Assembly: GCF_037201975.1 (NCBI RefSeq)
Contig: NZ_CP147520.1
Span: 7,378,001-7,442,000 of the forward strand
Direction: 5' to 3'
Length of the DNA: 64,000 nt
Source: Streptomyces sp. TG1A-60
GTDB lineage: Bacteria > Actinomycetota > Actinomycetes > Streptomycetales > Streptomycetaceae
Within the stretch, counting starts at the first letter, position 1, and each line of letters opens with the position of its first letter. Below are positions 52,819 through 61,019 of the stretch, one piece after another. The position numbers and the translations under genes were made by a program. Under the pieces are notes generated by a model, which was not told the origin of the DNA, ran no database searches, and saw nothing but the letters and a program-made list of their open reading frames with translations.

Positions 52819-53172
52819 ATGCGTGAGACGGCGGGAGTTCGGCGGTTCCTGGAGCGTTCGGAGGGGCATCAGCGCGCGGACATCCGTGTGGCCGTACTTC
52901 TGGTCGTCGTGGACCTGATCGTCATCAGCTGGGTCCTGATGCTCGGCACGGAGGGTGTCTTCACCGAGGACTGGCTGCCGTACCCGGGGATGATGGCTCC
53001 GGAGGGCGCGAGCTACCAGCACGACTCCGTCGTGTTCCTCTACCAGTTGGCGGCCGGCACCGTCGGCCTCGCCCTGGTCTGCCGACTGTGGCTGACCGCT
53101 GCGGCGCAACTGGTCGTGCTCAACTTCGGGGCGGGCTTCATCGGTTCCCTGTCGACCTACTGGAACCCATGA
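52819..53172 (+). CDS. Small membrane protein of unknown function
   Basis: A 117-residue protein with two or three transmembrane helices: residues 23-43 (IRVAVLLVVVDLIVISWVLM), 70-90 (VVFLYQLAAGTVGLALVCRL) and a shorter one near 92-112. The loop carries PGMMAPEGASYQHDS. The ATG at 52819 has GAGGAGAG upstream. Similar small proteins occur in Streptomyces, but I cannot name a family. Confidence 0.55.
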   Translation: MRETAGVRRFLERSEGHQRADIRVAVLLVVVDLIVISWVLMLGTEGVFTEDWLPYPGMMAPEGASYQHDSVVFLYQLAAGTVGLALVCRLWLTAAAQLVVLNFGAGFIGSLSTYWNP

Positions 53173-53219
53173 GGCGTCGGCGTACCGGAGATCGGTGAAG
53201 CCCGCGCCGGTCGAGCAGG

Positions 53220-53948
53220 TCAGCGGGCTTCGGCCTCGCGGACCTGTTCCGGGGTCGGGGCCGTGCCGCCGAGGTGCGCGGGCATCCACCAGGTGTCGTC
53301 CGGCCCCTTGGGCCGGACGGGGTAGGCGCGCTGTGCGGCCTCCAGCATCTCCTGGACGCGCTCGCGCAGCTGGCGGGTGATGGCGCCGGCGTACTTGTCC
53401 TTGGAGGCCTCTACCGCCTCGCCCACCCGGATGGTGACGGGGATGTGGCTGCGCCTGAAGTTGCGCGGGTGGCCCTTGGTCCACAACCGCTGGGTGCCCC
53501 ACACGGCCATCGGGATCAGCGGGACGCCCGCCTCCTGGGCCAGCCGGGCGGCGCCCGACTTGAAGCTCTTCAGGGTGAACGACTGCGAGATGGTGGCCTC
53601 GGGGAAGACACCGATGATCTCGCCGGAGCGCAGCGAGTCCAGCGCGTGCGTGTAGGCCGCCTCCCCCTGCTTGCGGTCCACCGGGATGTGTCGCATGTTG
53701 CGCATCAGCGGACCGGAGACCTTGTGCCGGAACACCGACTCCTTGGCCATGAAGCGCACCAGACGCTTCTGCGGCAGCGCCGCCAGGCCGTCGAAGATGA
53801 AGTCCAGATAGCTGATGTGATTGCTCACCAGTACGGCGCCGCCCGAGCGCGGGATGTTCTCCGACCCTTTGCAGTCGATCTTCAGGTCCCACGCCTTGAA
53901 CAGGGTGACGGCGAGACCGATCGCGGGGCGGTAGACAAGCTCTGCCAT
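53220..53948 (-). CDS. Lysophospholipid (1-acyl-glycerol-3-phosphate) acyltransferase
   Basis: A 242-residue PlsC-family enzyme that transfers an acyl chain to a lysophospholipid. The catalytic NHx4D motif is LVSNHISYLDFIFDGLAALP. The phosphate-binding motif is IGVFPEATISQSF, and a third block is VPLIPMAVWGTQRLWTKGHP. One membrane-associated hydrophobic stretch lies at the N-terminus. The ATG at 53948 is well placed, with AGAGAGAAGGG upstream. It is divergent from the redox gene group. Confidence 0.92.
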   Translation of the reverse strand: MAELVYRPAIGLAVTLFKAWDLKIDCKGSENIPRSGGAVLVSNHISYLDFIFDGLAALPQKRLVRFMAKESVFRHKVSGPLMRNMRHIPVDRKQGEAAYTHALDSLRSGEIIGVFPEATISQSFTLKSFKSGAARLAQEAGVPLIPMAVWGTQRLWTKGHPRNFRRSHIPVTIRVGEAVEASKDKYAGAITRQLRERVQEMLEAAQRAYPVRPKGPDDTWWMPAHLGGTAPTPEQVREAEAR

Positions 53949-54154
53949 GGACGGAGTGGACCCTTCTCTCTGCCTGGGAAGGGGGATCCCGGCGGGAAGT
54001 TACGCAGCCGTAGGTTTACGGCATGCCGCAGATCGTGCCCCAAGAACGCACGAGTAGCCAGTCCTGCGGCCGGTCGAGGGCGAGATTCTCGTCACGTCGC
54101 CCACACGGACGACCGCGGAACTTCACCCGGCCTTTACTGCGCTCGAACGGTCAC

Positions 54155-54480
54155 TCACCGGACGAGCGGGCACATGTCGCACCCGGGGCGGTACCCGAAC
54201 ACCGCGTTCAGGAAGGCCTCCGTGAGCGCCGCCCCGGCCGCCTCCGGACCAGCCACCCGGGTCCCGTGTGAAACCGACCGGACCCGCCGCCGCGAAGACC
54301 AGCCCGAACGGTCTGGGCCCCAGCCGTGCGACTCCGGCGCCCCGAACTCCGTCGGCGGCCCGATCCGAGGCCGTACGGGTGCGCGGGTGCGCGGAAGACC
54401 ACAGGCGTACGGTGACCGCCCCGTCCGCCTGGCGGGAGCCGGGAATCCTTGCGGTCTCGTGAACGCTGAAGCACGCTGTG
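54155..54480 (-). pseudogene. Frameshifted remnant of an unidentified protein
   Basis: Minus-strand coding character switches frame near 54253-54262. Before it reads VTVRLWSSAHPRTRTASDRA, then GVARLGPRPFGLVFAAAGPV. After it reads AAGAALTEAFLNAVFGYRPG and CDMCPLVR, ending at 54155. Joined, these look like one small protein ending in a CxxC. I do not recognise the family. A single-base lesion or sequencing error would explain the pattern. Confidence 0.35.
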
Positions 54481-54885
54481 ACCCCACCAGGGGGGCTGGC
54501 GCTCGCGGCGGCGAGCGCCTGCGGAATGCCGCGGCAGCGGCGGAGCGGGAGGATCAGGGTGCGCGGGCGGGACGGCGGCAAGCGGCTCGGCGCGGCGGAG
54601 TTGGGAGGGGCACTGGGTGCACGGGCCACGCTCGTCCAGTTCTCCACGGCCTTCTGCGCCCCCTGTCGGGCCACCCGCGGGGTGCTCGGCGAAGTGGCCG
54701 ACATGGTCCCCGGCGTGGCCCATGTGGAGATCGACGCCGAAGACCACCTCGACCTAGTACGCCGACTGGACATCCTCAGGACGCCGACCGTGCTCGTGCT
54801 CGACGCGGACGGCCGCATCGTGCGCCGCGCCACCGGACAGCCGCGCAAGGCGGATGTGATCGCCGCGCTCGGCGAGGCCGTGTGA
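54478..54885 (+). CDS. Thioredoxin-family protein
   Basis: A 135-residue thioredoxin-fold protein with a redox-active FCAPCRATRGVL motif. The fold is supported by TLVQFSTAFCAPC, the central VAHVEIDAEDHLDLVRRLDI, the cis-Pro in RTPTVLVLDADGRIV and the tail ADVIAALGEAV. The first 35 residues are weakly hydrophobic and basic (LALAAASACGMPRQRRSGR), possibly a signal anchor. It starts with GTG and lies 64 bases before the flavin reductase. Confidence 0.88.
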   Translation: MTPPGGLALAAASACGMPRQRRSGRIRVRGRDGGKRLGAAELGGALGARATLVQFSTAFCAPCRATRGVLGEVADMVPGVAHVEIDAEDHLDLVRRLDILRTPTVLVLDADGRIVRRATGQPRKADVIAALGEAV

Positions 54886-54949
54886 GGCCGAACCCCGGGT
54901 CCTGGGCAGCCACGGCCCACCTCGTCGACTCCAGCAGAAGGACACCTCC

Positions 54950-55459
54950 ATGACGGCCACCTTCGGCCTCGGTTCCCCCCGGCTAGCCTCCCCCGACCTC
55001 CTGCGCTCCGTCTTCCGGCGGCACGCGGCGGGCGTGGCCGTGATCACCGCGCAGGGCGGCAGCGGCCCGGTCGGGTTCACCGCCACCTCGCTCACCTCGG
55101 TCTCCGCCGAGCCCCCGCTGATCGCGTTCGGCATCGGTACGGGCGCCTCCAGTTGGCCGGTGATCTCCGAGGCGGACCATGCGGGCGTGCACATACTCGG
55201 GGAGCACCAGCGGGAGCTGGCTGCCACCTTCGCCCGCAGCGGCGCCGACCGGTTCGGGGAGCCCACCGGATGGCGTAGCGGTCCGCAGGGAGTTCCCGTC
55301 CTCGACGACGTGCTCGCCTGGCTGGTCTGCCGGGTGGTGGCGCGGGTGCCCGCCGGTGAGCACCGGATCGTCCTCGCCGAGGTGGTCGTGGGTGACTCCT
55401 CGGGAACCGGACGGCCACTGCTGTACCACCAGGGCCGCTTCAACGGTCTGCGAGACTGA
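54950..55459 (+). CDS. Flavin reductase family protein
   Basis: A 169-residue FMN-binding flavin:NAD(P)H reductase. It begins LRSVFRRHAAGVAVITAQGG, with the flavin-contacting TATSLTSVSAEPPLIAFGIG. The EHRIVLAEVVVGDSSGTGRP segment is typical, and the end LLYHQGRFNGLRD contains the conserved YH..RF motif. Such enzymes deliver reduced flavin to monooxygenases or act as ferric reductases. The ATG at 54950 has AAGGACACC upstream. Confidence 0.92.
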   Translation: MTATFGLGSPRLASPDLLRSVFRRHAAGVAVITAQGGSGPVGFTATSLTSVSAEPPLIAFGIGTGASSWPVISEADHAGVHILGEHQRELAATFARSGADRFGEPTGWRSGPQGVPVLDDVLAWLVCRVVARVPAGEHRIVLAEVVVGDSSGTGRPLLYHQGRFNGLRD

Positions 55460-55663
55460 TTCCCGCGCGACTACGCAGGGTTGCCTAACTCACAGTTCAA
55501 AGCGCTTGCTTAGCGGGCACGGGATACGGGAACGTAGACGTCGTACTGGCGAGTAATATTTCGAACGGAGCGCGGGTCGCCCCGATCGGGATCGGCCGCT
55601 TCAGGCGCCTATGCTGCCTGCAAGAAGGCAGCCCGGAAATGACGATGCAGTAGGAGAGCCGGC

Positions 55664-56449
55664 GTGAGCTTGAGGATCGTTGTCACTGTGAAGTACGTGC
55701 CCGACGCCACTGGCGACCGGCACTTCGCCGATGACCTGACCGTCGACCGTGACGACGTGGACGGTCTGCTCTCCGAGCTGGACGAGTACGCGGTGGAGCA
55801 GGCGCTGCAGATCGCCGACGAGGCCGACGACGCCGAGATCACCGTGCTGACCGTGGGTCCGGAGGACGCCAAGGACGCGCTGCGCAAGGCGCTGTCCATG
55901 GGTGCGGACAAGGCGATCCACGTGGAGGACGACGACCTGCACGGCACCGACGCCATCGGCACCTCGCTGGTGCTGGCCAAGGCGATCGAGAAGGCCGGCT
56001 ACGACCTGGTGATCTCCGGCATGGCGTCCACCGACGGCACCATGGGGGTCGTCCCGGCCCTGCTGGCCGAGCGTCTGGGTGTTCCGCAGGTGACCCTGTT
56101 GTCCGAGGTGTCGGTCGAGGACGGCACGGTGAAGGGCCGTCGGGACGGCGATGCCGCCTCCGAGCAGCTTCAGGCCTCGCTTCCCGCCGTGGTCTCCGTC
56201 ACCGACCAGTCGGGCGAGGCGCGTTACCCCTCGTTCAAGGGGATCATGGCGGCGAAGAAGAAGCCGGTGGAGTCCTGGGACCTGTCGGATCTCGACATCG
56301 AGGCCGAAGAGGTCGGTCTGGAGGGCGCCTGGACGGCTGTCGGCTCCGCGGCCGAGCGCCCGGCGCGCACGGCCGGCACGATCGTCAAGGACGAGGGCGA
56401 GGGCGGCAAGCAGCTCGCCGAGTTCCTCGCGGGCCAGAAGTTCATCTGA
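55664..56449 (+). CDS. etfB: Electron transfer flavoprotein subunit beta
   Basis: A 261-residue subunit that binds AMP and helps pass electrons from acyl-CoA dehydrogenases to the quinone pool. It opens MSLRIVVTVKYVPDATGDRH and keeps NEYAVEQAL-type helix LDEYAVEQALQIADE, followed by LGVPQVTLLSEVSVEDGTVK and KGIMAAKKKPVESW. The GTG at 55664 has GGAGAGCC upstream. The next gene, etfA, starts 67 bases on. The 204-base gap before it probably holds the operon promoter. Confidence 0.95.
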   Translation: MSLRIVVTVKYVPDATGDRHFADDLTVDRDDVDGLLSELDEYAVEQALQIADEADDAEITVLTVGPEDAKDALRKALSMGADKAIHVEDDDLHGTDAIGTSLVLAKAIEKAGYDLVISGMASTDGTMGVVPALLAERLGVPQVTLLSEVSVEDGTVKGRRDGDAASEQLQASLPAVVSVTDQSGEARYPSFKGIMAAKKKPVESWDLSDLDIEAEEVGLEGAWTAVGSAAERPARTAGTIVKDEGEGGKQLAEFLAGQKFI

Positions 56450-56516
56450 GGACACCTCCCCGCCTCTGGCTCCCTTTCCGCCCCCTCAAGCCTTCGAAGC
56501 ACGCAGGAGCAATCCC

Positions 56517-57479
56517 ATGGCTGAAGTTCTCGTCTACGTCGACCACGTGGACGGTGCCGTCCGCAAGCCCACCCTGGAGCTGCTGACCCTGGCACGCCGT
56601 GTCGGTGACCCCGTCGCCGTCGCGCTCGGCAACGGCGCCGCCGACACCGCCGCCGCGCTCGCCGAGTACGGCGCGACCCGGGTCCTCACCCACGAAGCCG
56701 CCGAGTACGCCGACTACCTGGTGGTACCCAAGGTGGACGCCCTCCAGGCCGCGGTCGAGGCCGTCTCCCCGGCCGCCGTGCTGGTCCCGTCCTCCGCCGA
56801 GGGCAAGGAGATCGCCGCCCGCCTCGCGCTGCGCATCGGCTCCGGCATCATCACCGACGCCGTCGACCTGGAGGCCGGCGACGAGGGCCCGGTGGCCACC
56901 CAGTCGGTGTTCGCCGCCTCCTTCACCACCAAGTCCCGTGTCTCCAAGGGCACGCCCGTCATCACGGTCAAGCCCAACAGTGCCGCCGTCGAGGCCGCCC
57001 CGGCCGCCGGCAGCGTCGAGGCGCTGAGCGTGAGCTTCGGTGCGCTGGCCACCGGCACCAAGGTCACCGGCCGCACACCACGTGAGTCGACCGGGCGTCC
57101 GGAGCTGACCGAGGCCGCGATCGTGGTCTCCGGCGGCCGGGGCGTCAACGGCGCGGAGAACTTCGCAGTCATCGAGGCCCTCGCCGACTCCCTCGGCGCG
57201 GCCGTCGGCGCCTCCCGCGCCGCGGTGGACGCGGGCTGGTACCCGCACACCAGCCAGGTCGGCCAGACCGGCAAGAGTGTCTCGCCGCAGCTGTACATCG
57301 CCTCCGGCATCTCCGGCGCGATCCAGCACCGCGCCGGTATGCAGACCTCGAAGACCATCGTGGCGGTCAACAAGGACGCCGAGGCCCCGATCTTCGACCT
57401 GGTCGACTACGGCGTCGTCGGCGACCTCTTCGACGTCGTCCCGCAGCTCACCGAGGAGATCAAGACCCGCAAGGGCTGA
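56517..57479 (+). CDS. etfA: Electron transfer flavoprotein subunit alpha
   Basis: A 320-residue FAD-binding subunit. The C-terminal FAD domain shows the signature [20 protein letters not shown], then [38 protein letters not shown] and [16 protein letters not shown]. The ATG at 56517 has CAGGAGCAA upstream. It is co-transcribed with etfB and followed by a strong terminator. Together they form the soluble ETF dimer. Confidence 0.96.
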   Translation: MAEVLVYVDHVDGAVRKPTLELLTLARRVGDPVAVALGNGAADTAAALAEYGATRVLTHEAAEYADYLVVPKVDALQAAVEAVSPAAVLVPSSAEGKEIAARLALRIGSGIITDAVDLEAGDEGPVATQSVFAASFTTKSRVSKGTPVITVKPNSAAVEAAPAAGSVEALSVSFGALATGTKVTGRTPRESTGRPELTEAAIVVSGGRGVNGAENFAVIEALADSLGAAVGASRAAVDAGWYPHTSQVGQTGKSVSPQLYIASGISGAIQHRAGMQTSKTIVAVNKDAEAPIFDLVDYGVVGDLFDVVPQLTEEIKTRKG

Positions 57480-57494
57480 GCCTCCCGCTGCGGT

Positions 57495-57536
57495 CCGAGG
57501 CCCCCGCGACCGTGCCAACGGTCACGGGGGCCTCGG
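57495..57536. terminator. Bidirectional terminator after etfA
   Basis: A 17-base stem with one mismatch (57495-57511 and 57520-57536) and an 8-base loop lies between the convergent ends of etfA and the EEP gene. Confidence 0.75.
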
Positions 57537-57537
57537 C

Positions 57538-58443
57538 TCATCCCAGGGTCAGCGAGGCCTGCACCGGCACATGGTCGCTCGGGTACACCCCGTCCGCGGA
57601 GAAGGTGTTCATCGCCGCCCAGTGGGTGGTCACCCCGGGTGTGGTGAGGATCCAGTCGATGCGTCGGCCGTCCGGCTTCAGCGCCCGGTAGCCGTGGTAC
57701 GTCCCGTACGCGGGGCTGCGCGAGGCCGCCGCGTCCCACGTGTCCACCAGCCCGGCCTCCAGCATCAGGTCGTACACCCGGTTGTCGTGGGCCGCCGCGT
57801 TGAAGTCGCCGGTGACGATGACCGGTGATGACCGGTCCCACCCGGCGATCGTCTCGCCGATGAGCCCGGCGGAGCGCTCCCGGGCGTACTGGCTGACGCT
57901 GTCCAGATGGGTGTTGAGCACGTAGAACTCCCGTCCCCTGTCGGCGAGATCGGCGAAACGGACCCAGGTGACCATCCGCAGCCAGTCCGCGTCCCAGGTG
58001 TTGGAGGCGATCGCGTACGGGGTGTCGGACAGCCAGAAATGATCGAACTCGATCGGGTCGAGTCTGCGGGTGTCGTAGAAGATCGCCATGAACTCGTCCT
58101 TGCTGCCACCCCCTCGGCCGGTGCCGATCCAGTCGTAGTGGCCGCCGAGATCCTTCTCGATCATGCGCAACTGCTGGTAGAGGCCCTCCTGGGTGCCGAT
58201 GACATGGGGTCGCTCGCGGCGCAGCAGCTCCCGCACCACCGGGCGGCGCACGGCCCAGGGCGGTGTCTTGTCGACGACGGTCGCGAAGCGCACGTTGAAC
58301 GTCATGACGTTCAGGGCGCCCGCGTGGTCGCCGGCGGACGCGGGCTGTGACGAGCCCGCCGTGGTGAGCAGTGGCACGGCGATGGCGGCGGCCGCCGCGG
58401 ACTTGAGCCCCTGGCGGCGCGTCACTCCGACCTCTTTCGGCAC
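57538..58443 (-). CDS. Secreted endonuclease/exonuclease/phosphatase-family protein
   Basis: A 301-residue EEP-fold hydrolase. The N-terminus VTRRQGLKSAAAAAIAVPLL is a probable Tat signal with the twin Arg, cleaved near ASAG. Catalytic segments are LNVMTFNVRFA, GTQEGLYQQL (Glu metal ligand), YVLNTHLDSVS, VIVTGDFNAAAHD (Asp/Asn) and the C-terminal GVYPSDHVPVQASLTLG (SDH). The substrate may be a phosphodiester, nucleic acid or lipid head group. The GTG at 58443 has GGAGGAG upstream. It ends two bases beyond the etfA terminator. Confidence 0.9.
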   Translation of the reverse strand: MPKEVGVTRRQGLKSAAAAAIAVPLLTTAGSSQPASAGDHAGALNVMTFNVRFATVVDKTPPWAVRRPVVRELLRRERPHVIGTQEGLYQQLRMIEKDLGGHYDWIGTGRGGGSKDEFMAIFYDTRRLDPIEFDHFWLSDTPYAIASNTWDADWLRMVTWVRFADLADRGREFYVLNTHLDSVSQYARERSAGLIGETIAGWDRSSPVIVTGDFNAAAHDNRVYDLMLEAGLVDTWDAAASRSPAYGTYHGYRALKPDGRRIDWILTTPGVTTHWAAMNTFSADGVYPSDHVPVQASLTLG

Positions 58444-58634
58444 GCGATCTCCTCCCCTTGGGAATCAGGATGAAGCTTGCGTACTGAATACGGAAGATGG
58501 CGGCGGGTCGGCGGTGACCAGGGGGAGAGCATGGGAAATCCCACGTCGAGACAGTGTTGACCGGGGTGAAGACCGGCAGTTAGCTTCGTCATTCGGATTG
58601 ATGATTCCGCCATGCGGAAAATGGAGGGCTTGGG

Positions 58635-59939
58635 ATGGGGCAGGGCCGACAGGAGTACGTGGCGACGAGTCTCGCGGGCGCCGTCAGCGAGGAGATCAGC
58701 ACCTTTCTCGCCCCCGTCGACGCGGAGCTGGCGCGTCGCTACCCGGGAGACCCCGGTACCCGCCAGCCCGTGCACACCGTCTACGTCCCCGCTGACGCCT
58801 TCGCCGCCGACACCATCCGTTCCTGGGGGGACCGGGCCCTCGCCGCCCTCGACGAGCACGCCCCCGACGCCGCCTCCTTCGCCGCCGTCCTCGGCCTCGG
58901 CGACGACCTCGCGGGGCCGGTGTACGACCGCGTCCGCGCCAAACTGGAGCGCGAACCGATCGAGGACCTGCGCGTCGACTTCGAGGACGGCTACGGGCCG
59001 CGCCCCGACGCCGAGGAGGACGAGACCGCCGCCCGCGCCGCCCGGCTCGTCGCCCAAGCCTACGCCGAGGGTACGGCCGCCCCGTACATGGGCATCCGCG
59101 TGAAGTGCCTGGAGGCGCCGGTACGCGACCGGGGCATCCGCACCCTCGACCTCTTCCTCACCGGCCTGCTGGAGGCCGGCGGGCTGCCCCATGGGCTGGT
59201 CCTGACCCTGCCCAAGGTCACCTACGCCGAGCAGGTCACCGCCATGGTGCGGCTCCTGGAGGCCTTCGAGACGGCGCGCGGGCTCGCGCCCGGCCGAATC
59301 GGCTTCGAGATCCAGATCGAGACCAGTCAGTCCATCCTCGCCGCCGACGGCACCGCCACCGTCGCCCGCATGATCGACGCCGCCGGGGGCCGCGCCACCG
59401 GGCTGCACTACGGCACCTTCGACTACAGCGCCTGCCTCGGCGTCTCCGCCGCCCACCAGGCCAGCGACCACCCCGCCGCCGACCACGCCAAGGCGATCAT
59501 GCAGGTCGCCGCCGCCGGCACCGGCGTACGCGTCTCGGACGGCTCCACCAACGTCCTGCCGGTCGGTACGACGGAGAAGGTCCACAACGCCTGGCGGCTG
59601 CACTACGGCCTCACCCGCCGCGCCCTGGCCCGCGCCTACTACCAGGGCTGGGACATGCACCCCGGCCACATCCCCACCCGCTACGCGGCCGTCTTCGCCT
59701 TCTACCGGGAGGGCTACGAACAGGCCGCCGCCCGCCTCTCCCGGTACGCGAACCGCGCCGGCGGCGACGTGATGGACGAGCCCGCCACGGCCAAGGCGCT
59801 CAGCGGCTATCTGCTGCGGGGCCTCGACTGCGGCGCCCTCGACATCGAGGAGGTGTCCGGGGCGACCGGCCTCACCCGCACCGAACTGGAGGGCTTCGCG
59901 GCGCCCCGGCGCGCGGATCCGACGATCTCGGGCCAGTAG
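58635..59939 (+). CDS. DUF6986 family aldolase/citrate-lyase-like protein
   Basis: A 434-residue protein of the HpcH/HpaI-CitE phosphoenolpyruvate superfamily. Visible features are a metal-site-like DLRVDFEDGYGPRPDAEEDE, MGIRVKCLEAPVRDRG for the Arg, FEIQIETSQSI for a second Glu, and GLHYGTFDYSACLGVSAA with HPGHIPTRYAAVFAFY near the end. The DUF6986 group is widespread in actinobacteria and is often beside purine-degradation genes, but those are absent here. The ATG at 58635 has GGAGGGC upstream. A lyase acting on a keto-acid or CoA ester is likely. Confidence 0.82.
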   Translation: MGQGRQEYVATSLAGAVSEEISTFLAPVDAELARRYPGDPGTRQPVHTVYVPADAFAADTIRSWGDRALAALDEHAPDAASFAAVLGLGDDLAGPVYDRVRAKLEREPIEDLRVDFEDGYGPRPDAEEDETAARAARLVAQAYAEGTAAPYMGIRVKCLEAPVRDRGIRTLDLFLTGLLEAGGLPHGLVLTLPKVTYAEQVTAMVRLLEAFETARGLAPGRIGFEIQIETSQSILAADGTATVARMIDAAGGRATGLHYGTFDYSACLGVSAAHQASDHPAADHAKAIMQVAAAGTGVRVSDGSTNVLPVGTTEKVHNAWRLHYGLTRRALARAYYQGWDMHPGHIPTRYAAVFAFYREGYEQAAARLSRYANRAGGDVMDEPATAKALSGYLLRGLDCGALDIEEVSGATGLTRTELEGFAAPRRADPTISGQ

Positions 59940-60248
59940 GCGGGCGGGTCTGACACGGGACGAGTGGCGGTCCTGTGACAGCCGTCGCCACGGGGCCGGG
60001 CTCCCCTCGGGTCCCCGCGGACTGTACGCCCACTCACCGGCGCGTCACAGGAACGGGTGTGGGTTGCGGGTGCGGACCACCAGGCGGACGGTGCCGGGGG
60101 TCTGCTCGACAAGCCCGCCACCGCAAGGGAGGAGGGAGTCTCCCGGCTTCAGGCGGGAGAGCACTTCAACGCCGGCGGGACCTGGGGGCGCAGCCCCGAA
60201 GAAGGGCGACAACAACGCCCCCGGTGCCCGACCTTCCGGGCTGCCGGC
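59940..60248. other. Gap with possible gene remnant and a hairpin
   Basis: On the minus strand, about 50 codons ending at 60045 look protein-like (EVLSRLKPGDSLLPCGGGLV, then TPGTVRLVVRTRNPHPFL), a possible 3' remnant that I cannot name. Within it, TCTCCCG and CGGGAGA (60139-60145 and 60154-60160) form a hairpin followed by GCACTTCAA. No intact gene is present. Confidence 0.35.
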
Positions 60249-61016
60249 CTACGACTGCGGGTGAGGCCGTACGTACTGCTCCAGGCCCGACACCGTCGTC
60301 CACCTCCGCTCGGCGAACACCTGCCTGCCCCGGGCGCAGAGCGCGCGGTCGCCGCGCGCGCGGGCGCAGAACTCGTCGGGCGTGGTGCCGAACAGCTCGC
60401 GCAACTCGGCGGACGCGGCGAGGAGTTCGGTGATCAGCGGGCGCTGCCGGCCCGGATGCGGGCGCGGTCCCGGACCACCGTCGCGCAGGACACCCCACCG
60501 GTTGACGTAGATCCAGGCCTGATCGAGGACGTCGCCCGACTCCAGTTCGACCCGGAAGGTGTCGGCGGGCAGGGCGGCACGGTGGAAGTTCCCGGTCGGT
60601 GAGTCGACGCCCTCACTCGCGTCGACCACGGCGAGCTGTGCCTCGTCCAGCCAGGTGATGAACAGGTCGCGGGTCGTGCCGGGGGAGTGGAAGGGCGACG
60701 CGGACATGTAGCCGAGGAGGCTGACATGGGCGGAGACGCCGATCCCGACGCCGGTGACCCTGGCCTTGACCATGGGGATCCGGCACTCCACGCCGTGCTC
60801 CGCCATCTTGTGCACGAGCTGCGCGGGGCAGGCGTTGGAGCCGACGGACAGGACGGGGACGCGGTCCTCGAAGAGGAGCGTGTCCAGCGGGAGCATCCGG
60901 TTGCCGTCCAGCAGCGCCGACTGCGGGGGCCGGGCGCCCGGATAGCTCAGCGGGTCCTCGCGCGGCGCCACGGCGAGGCCGAGCGCTTCGAGCGTACGGG
61001 GGTCGGGGGCCGTCAA
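60249..61016 (-). CDS. Uncharacterised protein with gamma-glutamylcyclotransferase-like features
   Basis: A 255-residue protein. The segment VPVLSVGSNACPAQLVHKM recalls the YGSNL...L loop of gamma-glutamylcyclotransferases. It is followed by a long beta region and DEAQLAVVDASEGV, similar to the 'LDRYEGV' end of that fold. The catalytic Glu is not certain. It probably starts with TTG at 61016, three bases after the LacI stop, so it is translationally coupled to the regulator; a GTG at 60971 is an alternative. I regard the fold assignment as inference. Confidence 0.6.
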   Translation of the reverse strand: MTAPDPRTLEALGLAVAPREDPLSYPGARPPQSALLDGNRMLPLDTLLFEDRVPVLSVGSNACPAQLVHKMAEHGVECRIPMVKARVTGVGIGVSAHVSLLGYMSASPFHSPGTTRDLFITWLDEAQLAVVDASEGVDSPTGNFHRAALPADTFRVELESGDVLDQAWIYVNRWGVLRDGGPGPRPHPGRQRPLITELLAASAELRELFGTTPDEFCARARGDRALCARGRQVFAERRWTTVSGLEQYVRPHPQS

Positions 61017-61019
61017 AGG

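Noticed and set aside
53197..53231. Inverted repeat GAAGCCCGC/GCGGGCTTC as a terminator
   Set aside because: The right arm lies inside the 3' coding end of the acyltransferase and the loop is 17 bases, so evidence is too weak to call it.
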